This document shows positions 47,063 through 57,934 of a DNA stretch of 64,000 nucleotides, piece after piece. The stretch is taken from the NCBI RefSeq assembly GCF_020144665.1, contig NZ_JAAHBQ010000002.1, forward strand, positions 25,481 to 89,480. The letters are read 5' to 3'. Source of the stretch: Oscillatoria salina IIICB1. Its GTDB lineage: Bacteria; Cyanobacteriota; Cyanobacteriia; Cyanobacteriales; SIO1D9. The notes beneath the pieces were generated by a model. It made no database searches. It saw only the letters and a program-made list of their open reading frames with translations, and was not told the DNA's origin. The stretch's first letter is position 1; every line of letters starts with the position of its first letter. The position numbers and the translations under genes were made by a program.

Positions 47063-48907
47063 TTAAGCCAAAGTTGCCATTTTCACATCATTAGTGGCTA
47101 ACAATTCTTGCAATTCGTCAGCATCAACAGTTTCTTTTTCGATCAGCATTTGTGCCAATTTGTCAAGGACATGACGATTACTTTCTAAGACATCTTTCGC
47201 CCGCTTGTAGGCTGTCTCCACAAGCTGACGAACTTCTTCATCAATTGTCGCCGCAGTGGAGTCAGAAAAATCGCGATCGCTAGCAATATCGCGACCGAGG
47301 AAAACGTTACCGTTTTGGCGACCTAAAGCCACTGGACCGAGAATATCGCTCATTCCAAAACGAGTAATCATTTGTCGCGCGACCCTAGCTACTCGCTGTA
47401 AATCATCAGAAGCACCAGTAGTCACTTCTTCTTCACCGAAGATAATTTCTTCAGCGACACGACCACCTAAAGCGACAGCCATTTGATTTTGCAGATAAGC
47501 GCGGGAATATAAGCCAGAGTCCATCCGATCTTCGCTAGGGGTGAACCAAGTTAAGCCACCAGCACGACCGCGAGGAATAATGCTAATTTTTTGTACCGGG
47601 TCGTAGTCAGGCATTAACGCACCAATGAGGGCGTGACCTGCTTCGTGATAAGCAACTAAGGTTTTGCGTTTTTCGCTCATCACGCGGTCTTTTTTCTCCG
47701 GACCTGCAAGCACGCGATCGATCGCGTCATTTACCTCATCCATTGAAATTTCGGTGAGATTACGTCGCGCAGCTAAAATTGCGGCTTCGTTGAGGAGGTT
47801 GGAAAGATCCGCACCTGTAAAACCAGGCGTACGCCGAGCAATTTTGTCTAAGTCTACGTCTTTGGCTAAAGTTTTGCCACGAGCGTGAACTTTGAGAATT
47901 TCGAGACGACCTGCATAGTCCGGGCGATCGACGACCACTTGGCGATCGAAACGACCAGGACGCAATAAGGCTTGGTCTAAAACATCGGGACGGTTAGTAG
48001 CGGCAATGATAATAATCCCGGTATTGCCTTCAAAGCCATCCATTTCGGTAAGTAGTTGGTTCAGAGTTTGCTCGCGTTCGTCGTTACCACCACCTAAACC
48101 TGCACCCCGTTGACGACCAACTGCGTCGATCTCGTCGATAAAGACGATACAAGGAGCATTTTGTTTGGCTTGCTCGAATAAGTCGCGAACGCGGGAAGCA
48201 CCCACACCAACGAACATTTCCACAAACTCGGAACCAGAGATGCTAAAGAAAGGTACGCCAGCTTCTCCAGCAACCGCACGGGCTAAGAGGGTTTTACCTG
48301 TTCCCGGAGGTCCAACTAAAAGTACGCCTTTGGGGATTTTTGCACCAATAGCGGTGAAGCGATCGGCATTTTTGAGGAAGTCAACAACTTCGTTGAGTTC
48401 GAGTTTGGCTTGTTCGATACCAGCAACGTCGCCAAAGGTAACTTGGGTTTGGGGTTCCATTTGGACTCTGGCTTTTGATTTACCAAAGTTCATTGCTTGC
48501 GAACCAGGACCGCTTTGGGCGCGTCGGAGAAGGAAAAATAAACCTACGAGTAGCAAGATTGGTAAGAATAAGCTACTTAAGACTCGGAACCAAGCGCTAT
48601 CGTTGTTTTGCGCGAGAACGGCAATATCGACGTTATTTTCGGTCAAAATGTCGATTAGTTCGGGGTCGTTTGGTAGGTTGACTACTACCCAATTACCATT
48701 TTGGGCGGGAACTCTGGCTTGAGAGCGATCGGCTGTAAGTTTAACGCTTTCTACCTGACCGCTTTCTACTTTATTGATAAATTCGTCGTATCTCCAAGTG
48801 ATTTGTCCTTTAGTTTTTGGGTCTAAAAATGCTGTTGCTAGTGCGAGCAGAACTATTGCTAAGAGTGCATATAGCCCTACGTTACGCCACTTTTTATTTT
48901 TATTCAC
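47063..48907 (-). CDS. ftsH: ATP-dependent zinc metalloprotease FtsH (FtsH3-like)
   Basis: 614 residues. Two N-terminal membrane helices (about 12-28 and 109-128) flank a lumenal domain. The AAA module has Walker A GPPGTGKT (199-206), Walker [13 protein letters not shown] and the [23 protein letters not shown]; the zinc site is HEAGH near residue 420. The N-terminus [16 protein letters not shown] is close, as I recall it, to Synechocystis FtsH3, which pairs with FtsH1 or FtsH2. FtsH2/FtsH3 removes damaged D1, so adjacency to a psbA gene is fitting though not required. Divergent from the histidine kinase. Confidence 0.96.
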   Translation of the reverse strand: MNKNKKWRNVGLYALLAIVLLALATAFLDPKTKGQITWRYDEFINKVESGQVESVKLTADRSQARVPAQNGNWVVVNLPNDPELIDILTENNVDIAVLAQNNDSAWFRVLSSLFLPILLLVGLFFLLRRAQSGPGSQAMNFGKSKARVQMEPQTQVTFGDVAGIEQAKLELNEVVDFLKNADRFTAIGAKIPKGVLLVGPPGTGKTLLARAVAGEAGVPFFSISGSEFVEMFVGVGASRVRDLFEQAKQNAPCIVFIDEIDAVGRQRGAGLGGGNDEREQTLNQLLTEMDGFEGNTGIIIIAATNRPDVLDQALLRPGRFDRQVVVDRPDYAGRLEILKVHARGKTLAKDVDLDKIARRTPGFTGADLSNLLNEAAILAARRNLTEISMDEVNDAIDRVLAGPEKKDRVMSEKRKTLVAYHEAGHALIGALMPDYDPVQKISIIPRGRAGGLTWFTPSEDRMDSGLYSRAYLQNQMAVALGGRVAEEIIFGEEEVTTGASDDLQRVARVARQMITRFGMSDILGPVALGRQNGNVFLGRDIASDRDFSDSTAATIDEEVRQLVETAYKRAKDVLESNRHVLDKLAQMLIEKETVDADELQELLATNDVKMATLA

Positions 48908-49402
48908 AGGGTTAACCTCCTATTATTTGAGGATTTGGGAATAGTTTGCTTGCTTATTATTGTGCCTTGGTACTTTCCCAGATGGCTTCTACTGAGAATT
49001 TACTTGCGAGCTATTTTTATTAACTACGCTTATATTAACTTATGTTAACAGTTTTCAGAAAATTGCACCTCTAGTGAAAGAAACTTGGTAATGCCAGGTT
49101 TGATTGTGGTAGAGAATTGTCTGAAGGGGTATTACTTGGTGTCAGCGATCGCCACTAAATTCCTTGACAAAATCCTCATTATCTGAGTTTTCGACAATAG
49201 TTTGATTGTAACGCTTCAGGAAGGGAAAGACTGGCGATCGCGCGATCCCTAGCCAAATTCCGACGCTTAGGGGTGGCATAAACCAATTCTAGCTAGTTTT
49301 AGGCTGGAGCGTCGAAAACAGCTTTATTCATCTTTAATCTAGTTCTCAGCATTTACGCTTAAGCTCAAAGATGAGAAAAATTTACAGCCTCACAGTTCAC
49401 AA
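48908..49402. other. Divergent promoter region ftsH / histidine kinase
   Basis: AT-rich region of about 495 nt with GGTTAACCTCCT right at the ftsH start (Shine-Dalgarno on the minus strand). No gene, terminator or repeat is recognised inside. Confidence 0.4.
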
Positions 49403-50845
49403 ATGACACTACCTAGTCGGATTCTCAAAACCAAGAGGAAAATTTGGCATCAACTTAACCTCAATTCACTGCGTGTACGGCTAACAGTAGGAATTACTAC
49501 CGTCTCCGCAATCGGATTAGGTAGTGTTACCATTTGGACAACACTGAAAATGCAGCATATCCTAATTACCACACATAAAGAGGATATCCAATATATCGCC
49601 GAACGACTGCCCCAAGATATAGAAATTTACAGTCAGATGATGTCGTCAACCGCAGCCATGCAAAAGGCGATCGATTATCGCACTGATGCTAATACTGTAC
49701 TCTGGGTACAGCGTCCCGATCGAAGTATTATTGTCCAGTCAAGTATATTTAAATCGCCAGACAATACTTCTTTTCTCAAATCTTTATCCTCAGTACCGCC
49801 TGAACCTAGAGTATTAGAAGTAGAGGGACGTTACTGGGTACTTTGCGGAACAAATTTACAGCTAGATGGCGAAACATTAGGGAAACTCTACGTTGCCAAA
49901 GATGTTACCAGAGACTTAAAAATGTTTCTAGACATGATTCCCCGTCTCAGCATTGTCAGCTTGCTTTCTATCGCGGCAATTACAATTTTAATTGCACTTC
50001 ACGTACGGCGATCGCTGCAACCTCTACAAAAAATGAGTCAGCTAACCAAAAAAATTGATGCTGAAAGTCTCGGTGAAGCTACTATTCACTTAGATAATGC
50101 TCCCAGCGAAGTTAGAGAATTAGCACAAACTTTCGATGAAATGTTACTGCGGCTCCATGAATCTTGGGAACAGCAACGGCAATTTGTTAGCAATGTTTCT
50201 CACGAATTACGTACTCCTTTAACAATTGTTTCTGGTTATCTCCAAAGCACTTTGCGTCGCGGAAGTAATTTGACGGAACCACAGCGAGAAGCTTTAGAAA
50301 TTGCTTCTTCAGAAACTGCTCGTACTATTAGTTTATTACAAACTTTACTCGATTTAGCAAGAGCAGATAGCGGTCACTTACATCTAAATTTGGATACTTT
50401 TCTGCTGAATGATTTAGTTAAAGAAATCGTCGAAATGGCTAAACAATATAGCAATCGGATTATTAATTTCGAAACAAATCAAGAGCATATTTTAGTCAAA
50501 GCAGATGCTTCTCGTCTCAAACAAGTGTTGCTAAATTTGATTGATAATGCAGTTAAATACTCGGATTCTGACCAAGCTATTACTGTTAAACTAGCAAGTT
50601 CAAAGTCCCAAGCGATCGTTCAGGTTTGCGATCGCGGTAACGGTATTCCCCTACAACATCAAACCCGCATTTTTGAACGCTTTTATCGCCTTGATGAAGC
50701 TCGTTCTCATTCTACCGGAGGGACAGGTTTAGGTTTATCAATTGTGAAAACTTTAGTTGAGGAAATGGGAGGTAGCGTTTCTGTCCGTTCTCAATTAAGT
50801 AAAGGTAGCATATTTACTGTTATTTTACCAGGGGAAATTTACTAA
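49403..50845 (+). CDS. Membrane-bound sensor histidine kinase
   Basis: 480 residues. Two membrane helices (about 27-50 and 180-200) enclose an extracytoplasmic sensor of ~130 residues. A HAMP segment follows (RRSLQPLQKMSQLTKKI), then the phospho-acceptor His267 (FVSNVSHELRTPLT) and an ATPase domain with the N box NLIDNAVKYS, CDRGNGIP and GGTGLGLSIVKTL. It is a type I HisKA kinase; no response regulator is adjacent. The signal is not deducible. Confidence 0.94.
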   Translation: MTLPSRILKTKRKIWHQLNLNSLRVRLTVGITTVSAIGLGSVTIWTTLKMQHILITTHKEDIQYIAERLPQDIEIYSQMMSSTAAMQKAIDYRTDANTVLWVQRPDRSIIVQSSIFKSPDNTSFLKSLSSVPPEPRVLEVEGRYWVLCGTNLQLDGETLGKLYVAKDVTRDLKMFLDMIPRLSIVSLLSIAAITILIALHVRRSLQPLQKMSQLTKKIDAESLGEATIHLDNAPSEVRELAQTFDEMLLRLHESWEQQRQFVSNVSHELRTPLTIVSGYLQSTLRRGSNLTEPQREALEIASSETARTISLLQTLLDLARADSGHLHLNLDTFLLNDLVKEIVEMAKQYSNRIINFETNQEHILVKADASRLKQVLLNLIDNAVKYSDSDQAITVKLASSKSQAIVQVCDRGNGIPLQHQTRIFERFYRLDEARSHSTGGTGLGLSIVKTLVEEMGGSVSVRSQLSKGSIFTVILPGEIY

Positions 50846-50903
50846 ATTTAACTTAAATAAAATTAATTTATAAATAAATTTTTCCAGAGATCGAGAATAA
50901 ATA

Positions 50904-51377
50904 TTATTCGATTAATACCAACTTACGAATTAAATTTCTCTGCTCTTTATGCTGATGCAACTGAGCAATTCGAGCTAATATTTTCCAAGCTGTTGGTGAT
51001 AGCATAGTAGGGAAAGCATACCTAAGCGTATTCATTTTCTTCCCTTCTTGAAGAGATAATAAAAACCTTCGGAGTTTGCTAAAATTTTGAATTTCTTGAA
51101 AGTTAGCGACAGACTGATTATTTTTGGCGTTAATTAAACCATATAATCTTTCCATCACAGAAATATTTTGATTAATTTGTTTTTTAACAATAGCATTTTG
51201 CTTCGCTATTTTTGGAAAAACAGCAAATAGCAATAATTTCCATACAGAAGGAGTAATTAACGAGAGCAGCGCGATTTTACTACCGCTAATTATTTGTCCT
51301 TTTTGCCATGCTTTAATTCCCAGACGCAGCTTTAAATAGCTGTAGAGATACTCTTGAGTTTTTGGGTTTAGATTTTC
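50904..51377 (-). pseudogene. C-terminal extension of the glycosyltransferase in the -1 frame
   Basis: From the A9 tract at 51391-51399 the frame one base back stays open: QEKKNWLCAENLNPKTQEYLYS..., continuing to the stop at 50904. It repeats the motif seen at the end of the glycosyltransferase (SPTAWKILARI, TPSVWKLLLFAV compared with SLVAWKLLLERA), so both pieces belong to one ancestral protein of about 480 residues. Either the gene is broken or slippage at A9 makes a fraction of long product. A separate start at 51233 gives 109 residues. Confidence 0.65.
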
Positions 51378-52354
51378 AGCGCATAACCAATTTTTTTTTC
51401 TTGATTTTGAGCGGATAGATTCTGCGAAGTAAGACTTTCATCAGCCAAAGCTCTTTCTAAAAGTAATTTCCAAGCAACCAAAGAAAGAGAAGCTGGAAAC
51501 GAAAACTGTAAAGCCGAAACTAAATTACCTTTTTTGAGCGCAACCAAACTCCAGTGCAACTTCATATATTTACTAATATTTTCTTTACTAGGAATTCGCT
51601 CTCGGTACTTGCTGTTAACTAGCGCGTGGATTTTTTCTTTAATTAAAATATTAGTATTTAATCTTGTTTGTAAAGTAAATTTTTGATTCAAAGCTCCAGC
51701 CCAAATTGTGCGATAAGCTAGACATTTATTAATAAAAATTGCATCACCAAACTGAGCAATTTTAATCCAAGAGTCAATATCATCAAAATTTGCATCTAAA
51801 GTAGAATCCCAGCCACCAGTCTTTAAAAAAGCATCTCGACGAAAAGCAACTTGTACTGGAGTTCCAAAAGGAACTTGTTCGAGAAGCATACCATAATGAA
51901 TGTCCTCTTGAGGAATATAAAAAGCTTTACCTGGACCTACTCGTCGAGTTACACTGAGAACAGTTTCGCGATCGTCAACTTGAGCCGCTTGTACAGAACA
52001 AATAACCGCTTGTGGACGAAGGGCGATCGCGCGAATCATTTCTTCGATACAATTAGGAGCCAGATAGTCATCATCATCTAATAACTTAACCCAATCTCCA
52101 CTAGCTAACTCCACACCTCGATTAACTGATTTTGAGTGACCGAGGTTTTCTGAGTTACAATGATAGATTAGATGCTGATTTCCTTGAGCCTTTAATTGTT
52201 CGCACCAAGAGATTATCGTTGATTTAGTTTCATCTGAAGAACCATCATCAACCACAATCACTTCACAAGGAATAGTTTGAGCAAGAGCAGTAGCGATCGC
52301 GCGTTTTAATAACGATAAGCGATTGTAGGTGGTAATAACAATACTGAATTTCAT
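51368..52354 (-). CDS. Family 2 glycosyltransferase, truncated by frameshift at an A9 tract
   Basis: 328 residues. GT-A fold: FSIVITTYNRLSLLKRAIATAL, VIVVDDGSSDET (nucleotide binding), KLLDDDDYLAPN (metal-binding DxD), and a later acceptor region (GGWDSTLDANFDDIDSWIKIAQFG). The family transfers sugars from NDP donors to glycans or lipids; the acceptor is unknown. The C-terminus ends just after QEKK at an A9 run; the -1 frame continues into the next entry. The catalytic domain is complete, so it may be active as is. Confidence 0.88.
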   Translation of the reverse strand: MKFSIVITTYNRLSLLKRAIATALAQTIPCEVIVVDDGSSDETKSTIISWCEQLKAQGNQHLIYHCNSENLGHSKSVNRGVELASGDWVKLLDDDDYLAPNCIEEMIRAIALRPQAVICSVQAAQVDDRETVLSVTRRVGPGKAFYIPQEDIHYGMLLEQVPFGTPVQVAFRRDAFLKTGGWDSTLDANFDDIDSWIKIAQFGDAIFINKCLAYRTIWAGALNQKFTLQTRLNTNILIKEKIHALVNSKYRERIPSKENISKYMKLHWSLVALKKGNLVSALQFSFPASLSLVAWKLLLERALADESLTSQNLSAQNQEKKIGYALKI

Positions 52355-52559
52355 ATAGTTACCTACTGATGAACCCCACTATTCCTATTTTTGCGCTCAA
52401 AAAGAGAAATCTGGGCTGATTAAATTAATTATCACTAACTTATTCGCCGTGAAAAATTTCCCGCATCCTCTTTAAGAAATATTTGCTACCTAAAAAAATT
52501 GCTTAATAAAGAATCAAGGTTTAGCATCAACTTTCCGCATTATCTCCAGTGAAGTTTCT

Positions 52560-54062
52560 TTAAAAATTAAAGCACTGAGGTGTCCAACTACCGTGCAAAC
52601 CATAAGGAATGTGGTACTTCAGGTGCAGTTTAGCTACAGGTTGACCATTTAAATCCCGTCCATCTAAAATTACCAGATCCGAACGATGATGACTAGCATC
52701 ATACACCATTGTTAACACCCAACCATCATCTTCACTAATTGCATTGGGTTTGGGAACGAAAATCGGTTCGTTGACATACCCTTTTGGTGCTGCACTCCAC
52801 AACTGTCTTTCACCCGTAGTTAAATTCAATTTGAGAATTGCTTGTAAAGGAGCATTCCCAGTTGCTTGATGTGCAGCACCCAGAAATAAATATTGATAGG
52901 TTCGTCCTACTTTCTCCGGATGTAACGCGGGAAACTCACAGCAACGACTTTCTACTAACTCACGTTTCACTCTTTCAGCTTTTAAATCAAGTGTAAATCG
53001 CCACAGTTGTCCCGGAGAAAGTAGATCGAATTCAACTTCTTTGTAACTCGTATTTTCTTCAACTTTTGGGAAAGATTCATAACAAATCGAGTCAATACAA
53101 ATCCGATTATCCTCGGTTTCAAAAGCATTAGCATGATGGAAAACAAAACCTGCTTTAGTTTCCCAAATTTGAATTGACTTCTGACTGGGATTGCGAGGAA
53201 TAACCACAATTTTAGTTGGTTGTTTAGGCTGAAATTCCACACCTTCACCCGCACCTTGAAACCCTAAAGCAAAGGGAATTGGATTAAACTTAACAGGATT
53301 TTGAAAAAAGATACAATAATTGGGGGTAATCGCAAAATCATGAATAAAAGCAAATCCAGGAACTTGATGTTCCCGACGACGCAATAATTGACCGTCGGGA
53401 GCTAATTCATAAACAATAATTGTCGTCGAAAAACCTGGTTTAATTGCAAAATTAACTAAACAAGGCGCACCATTATCCATCTGACAACTGGGGTCAATTT
53501 TAGGATGGGCAGCAAAAGGATCTCCAGGTGCTAAAATACTATCAAGGTAATCTAAACCAAATGTTTCTAATGTTGCTGGATTTAAGCTGTGCGGTTCGGC
53601 TGCTTCCCAAAGTGCTAGTAGTTTTTCACCCCAATAAATAACATTTGTATTAGCAATATTTTTGATCTTAAAGTCAAAAGCATTAGCCCACCAACCACCA
53701 GGTTTTTGTGTCCCAAATACCCCCCGATAAAGAATTTTTCCTGCTTTTTGTTCTTTAATAAATCCTGCTGTACGCACAAAACGGTTACGGAAGTAAGCAC
53801 GACCTCCCTTGAAAGTAATCGCGCAAATTAGACCATCTCCATCAAAGGGATGAGCAATTTCTCGACCATTTATATCTAATAAACCCGGTCCGTTACGAAA
53901 TAAAGTACCCTGCAAATCTTTGGGGATTTCTCCTTCAATATCTTCTAGCCAATAAGCAGATTCTTGACGTTGAGATTCATAACCTTTTTGCCAATCTTGA
54001 AGTTGATAATTTTGCTCAGTTGTTGGCACAGAAAAATGTTCTTTTGTTGGTAGATTTTGCAT
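52560..54062 (-). CDS. Carotenoid cleavage oxygenase (RPE65/CCD family)
   Basis: 500 residues, typical for the seven-bladed beta-propeller family. The four iron-binding His are in AHPKIDPSC, FIHDFAIT, FHHANAFE and GLHGSWTPQ, in the usual order. N-terminal GTLFRNGPGLLDINGREIAHPFDGDGLI is also diagnostic. The enzyme cleaves or isomerises carotenoid/apocarotenoid double bonds with O2; cyanobacterial relatives make retinal or apocarotenals. Substrate not deducible. The folate/biopterin transporter gene is 80 nt upstream on the same strand. Confidence 0.92.
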   Translation of the reverse strand: MQNLPTKEHFSVPTTEQNYQLQDWQKGYESQRQESAYWLEDIEGEIPKDLQGTLFRNGPGLLDINGREIAHPFDGDGLICAITFKGGRAYFRNRFVRTAGFIKEQKAGKILYRGVFGTQKPGGWWANAFDFKIKNIANTNVIYWGEKLLALWEAAEPHSLNPATLETFGLDYLDSILAPGDPFAAHPKIDPSCQMDNGAPCLVNFAIKPGFSTTIIVYELAPDGQLLRRREHQVPGFAFIHDFAITPNYCIFFQNPVKFNPIPFALGFQGAGEGVEFQPKQPTKIVVIPRNPSQKSIQIWETKAGFVFHHANAFETEDNRICIDSICYESFPKVEENTSYKEVEFDLLSPGQLWRFTLDLKAERVKRELVESRCCEFPALHPEKVGRTYQYLFLGAAHQATGNAPLQAILKLNLTTGERQLWSAAPKGYVNEPIFVPKPNAISEDDGWVLTMVYDASHHRSDLVILDGRDLNGQPVAKLHLKYHIPYGLHGSWTPQCFNF

Positions 54063-54141
54063 TTAATTTTCTTCCTTAAAATTTCAATCAAAATGGTACT
54101 TAACTCTCCTGCGTGCATCCCTAAGCCTATTCGCCCAAGTC

Positions 54142-55635
54142 TCACTCATGCTGATGCAAACTATCTCTTTCTTTCGCTGTTCTGGTAGTAGCAAGATCGG
54201 GCAAAACATCTGGCAAGAAAGACTCTTCTGTTTGCGAACCTAACGAATGATGTTCGTAAATTTCTGCCATTGGTAAAGATTTTCTTGCTTCTTGTTGAGG
54301 ATCTCCGGCGGGCAAAAAGCCTAACAATGGTAGTGGTAAAAGTGTGGAAAGATTAGCAAGCAAAACTAATAACCAAAGATTGTCAAAATTACTTTCAGTT
54401 ACGCCTAGCCAATGCGTCAGTAAAGCTCCGGTTTCGTGAGATAAAAGTCCGCCTAGGTTATTAACTGACATTAGCAAAGCAAACAGTGTTGCTTCCACTC
54501 CCTCTGGACAGAGACGAGCGGCGAGAACTAACACGGGCATAAAGGCGATTTGTCCCATTACAGTCAGAATCAGACTATCTCCTAAACTAAACCAATGGTC
54601 GTCAATTCCTAATGTTCGGTTGGTATGAGTTACTAATAGTAGCATTGTCATACCCAAGACGGAGGCAATTACTGTACTCCATCCGAAAATGACTCGGAAA
54701 GGAACATTTTTCAAGAAACGTTGAAATAACCAGACTCCTACTAAGGAAGCGATGCTAGTAACCAGACGAACTCGTCCTAAAAATTCGGGTTGAAAGCCGA
54801 GTTCATTGGTGGTAAAAAAGAATAAAGCTGAGTCAGCGCTGGGAGTGGCTTGCCAGATAAAAATAAAGATGGTGGGTAATAAGATTGTTTTTTGGCTAAT
54901 CGCACGCCAAAGTTGCTTAATTTGCTGTTTGACTCCTAAGTTTGGTTTTTGTCGATCGTCTTTGTCTTCGTCTTTTTCTGGGGAAACTTTTTCTACGGGT
55001 TGTTCGGCAATTAACCAAGCAACGCCGCAAACAATTAAGGGAAAGGTGGCGGTAATGGCGAATACGGTTTGGTTGCTGAATTGTTCTAATAACCAACCGC
55101 TTAAGTAAGCAGTAATTATCCCTCCCAAGGCTGAGGAACCCCAGCATAATGATTGTAGTGAACCAGATTGAGCGAGAGATTCTTTTCTGGCTCTTTCTAC
55201 GACGAGGGAGTCTACAATTACGTCACTGATGGCAACTGAAAGGGAGGTAAGTAAAATTGCGGCGATCGCTGTCCAAGCATTATTCACCACAGTTGCTAGG
55301 GCGAGCCAACTTGCGGCTCCGAAAATTCCTGACAAAATTAAGTAGGGTCGTCTGCGATAGCCGAATAAGGGCAAACTGTCAGAGAGAAAGCCGAGAAGAG
55401 GTTTTGTTACCCAAGGGAGGGCAGCTATTCCTGATAAGGCTGCTACTTCCGCCGGACTGAGGGCGAGGTCGTCTTTGAGAAAAAAGCTAATTGCTAGACG
55501 TGCTAAGCCGAGAATACCTTGAACAAAATAGACGGTTATGATGGCTATTAGCTCTGGGTTTGGCTCGTTACCGAAGAAAAGTTTCTCTTTGAGGCTTTCT
55601 TTCAGGCTAGTCAACCAATGGTCAGATACGATCAT
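54142..55635 (-). CDS. Folate/biopterin transporter (BT1/FBT family)
   Basis: 497 residues with about 12 membrane helices of the major facilitator type. The BT1 hallmark follows helix 1: [64 protein letters not shown] (positions from about residue 35). The family includes cyanobacterial and plant plastid folate carriers and Leishmania BT1. The C-terminal tail is hydrophilic. No folate gene is adjacent. Confidence 0.9.
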   Translation of the reverse strand: MIVSDHWLTSLKESLKEKLFFGNEPNPELIAIITVYFVQGILGLARLAISFFLKDDLALSPAEVAALSGIAALPWVTKPLLGFLSDSLPLFGYRRRPYLILSGIFGAASWLALATVVNNAWTAIAAILLTSLSVAISDVIVDSLVVERARKESLAQSGSLQSLCWGSSALGGIITAYLSGWLLEQFSNQTVFAITATFPLIVCGVAWLIAEQPVEKVSPEKDEDKDDRQKPNLGVKQQIKQLWRAISQKTILLPTIFIFIWQATPSADSALFFFTTNELGFQPEFLGRVRLVTSIASLVGVWLFQRFLKNVPFRVIFGWSTVIASVLGMTMLLLVTHTNRTLGIDDHWFSLGDSLILTVMGQIAFMPVLVLAARLCPEGVEATLFALLMSVNNLGGLLSHETGALLTHWLGVTESNFDNLWLLVLLANLSTLLPLPLLGFLPAGDPQQEARKSLPMAEIYEHHSLGSQTEESFLPDVLPDLATTRTAKERDSLHQHE

Positions 55636-55877
55636 GAATATTTTTTAAGTTTTCTTTCTTTTTCTATCTTATCTAGGGTTTGGGAATTTTCTGGTCACCA
55701 GTTTTCTCAAATTGGCTTCGATCGCGCTGAATGTGGAGAAAGAGGAATTACACTAGAAGCAGTGTTTGGAGGTATTACCCCTAGTAGCAAAACTGTCAAA
55801 AGATAGTATAATACCAAAATTTTGTTTTTCGCTGATTTATTGACACTCTGGCTGGGACAATTGCCACAAAAATATTT

Positions 55878-57788
55878 ATGCTTAAGAAGCTAATGGGTCA
55901 GGTTCGCCATTCATGGGCAAACTGGGCTGAGATAAGATTTGTTGCGATTACAGTTTTAACCATCACTGGTGTGCTAGTAGGTGGACGGCATTGGGGTGGG
56001 CTGCAAATTCTGGAGTTGCTAGCTTATGACCAATTGATGCGTTGGCGAGAGGATGAACCAACCGATCCGAGGTTATTACTGGTAACAATTACCGAAGATG
56101 ATTTACGAGCGCAGCAGAGATGGCCAATTCCGGATTCAGCGATCGCCCAAGCTTTAGCTAGATTACAATCTTATCAACCGAGAGCGATCGGGATCGATAT
56201 TTATCGCGATTTTCCTGTCCCTCCAGGTCACGAACAATTAGTCGCACAACTGGAAAAACCCAATCTGGTTGCGATTCGCAGTATCGATACTCTGTCGGGA
56301 ACTCCTGCACCGCCTGAAGTTCCTCCGGAGCGAGTCGGATTTAACGATCTCGCCCTCGATCCCGATGGTGTAGTTCGCCGCAATATTTTGTTTTCTGAGG
56401 CGAAAGATGGCACGATTTTCTCTTTTTCTTTACGTTTGGCTTTAGCTTATTTACAAGGAGAAGGTATCTTCCCCAAGGGAGAAGAAGGAACAAACTATCT
56501 AAAGTTGGGAGATGAAGTTTTTGTTCCTCTGCAACCAGAATCTGGTGGTTATCAAAATATTGATGCTCAAGGCTACCAAATTTTACTCAACTACCGTTCT
56601 CGGCAGAATTTCGCACGAGAAGTGACGTTATCTCAGGTTCTCTATGGCTCGATCGACCCAAATTGGGTGAGAGATAAAGTTGTTTTGATGGGTAGCACTG
56701 CTCCTAGTCTTAAAGATACTCATTTTATTCCTTATAGCCCAGGATTAAGTGAATCTCGCCAAATGGCAGGGGTGGTTATTCACGCTCAAATGGTTTCTCA
56801 AATCTTGGATGCGGCTACGGGAGAAAGACCTTTATTTTGGTATTGGTCTGAAAAACAAGAAATATTTTGGATTATTGTCTGGGTGTTACTGGGTGGGATT
56901 GTTGCTTGGTGGTTTCGCCATCCTCTGACGATTAGTTTGCTCGTTAGTGGCTGTTTAGTTATTCTCTCAGGCAGTGGCTTTTATTTATTTACTCGTTCGG
57001 GATGGGTACCTTTAGCAACCCCGGCTTTAGGATTTATCTTCACTGTGGGTACGGTGCTGACTTATCAGTCTTATCAGGATCGTCAACAACATAAAATCGT
57101 CATGAAGTTATTGGGACAAAATACTTCGCCAGAGATTGCTGAGGCGCTTTGGCAAAAACGCGATCGCCTCTTGGAATCGGGTAAGTTACCGGGAGTGCAA
57201 CTAACGGCGACGATGTTGTTTCTGGATCTTAAAGGGTTTAGTACCATCTCCGAACAAATGGCTCCCTCAGATTTGCTGGATTGGTTGAATCAACTCTTAG
57301 AAGTGATTACTCATGAGGTATTGTCCCATCACGGTGTAGTTAATAAGTTTACTGGCGATGGCGTAATGGCAGTTTTTGGTGTCCCGATGTCTCGCCAACA
57401 CAAACAAGAAGTGCTTCTCGATGCTCAACGAGCAGTAGAATGTGCTGTGGCGATCGCCGAACATCTGGAAGCGATGAACCAAAATTGGCGATCGCTTGGC
57501 TTACCTACAATCCAAATGCGCATCGGCATTTTTACAGGTCCTGTGGTAGTGGGCAGTTTGGGAGGAAAAGATCGCCTAGAATACGGTGTCCTTGGTGATA
57601 GCGTTAATACTGCTGCCCGTCTCGAAGCTTGTGAAAAAGATCGCCAACCTAACAACTGTCGCATTCTGATTGCTAAAGAAACCTTAGTTTTTCTTGAGGA
57701 TAAGTTTAAAGTAGAATCCTGGGGACTTTTAGCCCTCAAAGGAAAAAAACAAATGGTTGATGTTTATCTAGTGCTTGGACGTAGGTGA
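55878..57788 (+). CDS. CHASE2-domain adenylate/guanylate cyclase
   Basis: 636 residues: an N-terminal helix, an extracytoplasmic CHASE2 sensor (about 40-320, LELLAYDQLMRWREDEP, then RAIGIDIYRDF, GVVIHAQMVSQIL), three membrane helices (about 333-400) and a class III cyclase domain. The two metal Asp are in LFLDLKGFSTISE (around 450) and NKFTGDGVMAVFG (around 495); the transition-state segment is LGDSVNTAARLE. It makes cAMP or cGMP from outside cues; base specificity was not resolved. Monocistronic. Confidence 0.93.
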   Translation: MLKKLMGQVRHSWANWAEIRFVAITVLTITGVLVGGRHWGGLQILELLAYDQLMRWREDEPTDPRLLLVTITEDDLRAQQRWPIPDSAIAQALARLQSYQPRAIGIDIYRDFPVPPGHEQLVAQLEKPNLVAIRSIDTLSGTPAPPEVPPERVGFNDLALDPDGVVRRNILFSEAKDGTIFSFSLRLALAYLQGEGIFPKGEEGTNYLKLGDEVFVPLQPESGGYQNIDAQGYQILLNYRSRQNFAREVTLSQVLYGSIDPNWVRDKVVLMGSTAPSLKDTHFIPYSPGLSESRQMAGVVIHAQMVSQILDAATGERPLFWYWSEKQEIFWIIVWVLLGGIVAWWFRHPLTISLLVSGCLVILSGSGFYLFTRSGWVPLATPALGFIFTVGTVLTYQSYQDRQQHKIVMKLLGQNTSPEIAEALWQKRDRLLESGKLPGVQLTATMLFLDLKGFSTISEQMAPSDLLDWLNQLLEVITHEVLSHHGVVNKFTGDGVMAVFGVPMSRQHKQEVLLDAQRAVECAVAIAEHLEAMNQNWRSLGLPTIQMRIGIFTGPVVVGSLGGKDRLEYGVLGDSVNTAARLEACEKDRQPNNCRILIAKETLVFLEDKFKVESWGLLALKGKKQMVDVYLVLGRR

Positions 57789-57934
57789 TTTCTCTTTAAT
57801 AAAAACTACAAAAAAAAACAATTTGTTAATAAAATTTAAATTAATTTTTGTTTCATTAACAGTCAGATAGTTATAAAAAGTTAAATTTTTCCAGCAAAAT
57901 TAGCAGTATCCTGAACACTAGATAATAAATACCT

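Noticed and set aside
48165..48722. 185-codon plus-strand frame
   Set aside because: Antisense of ftsH; composition mirrors the ftsH codons.
55618..55806. 62-codon plus-strand frame between transporter and cyclase genes
   Set aside because: No Shine-Dalgarno, overlaps the transporter start, no family recognised; not strong enough to list.
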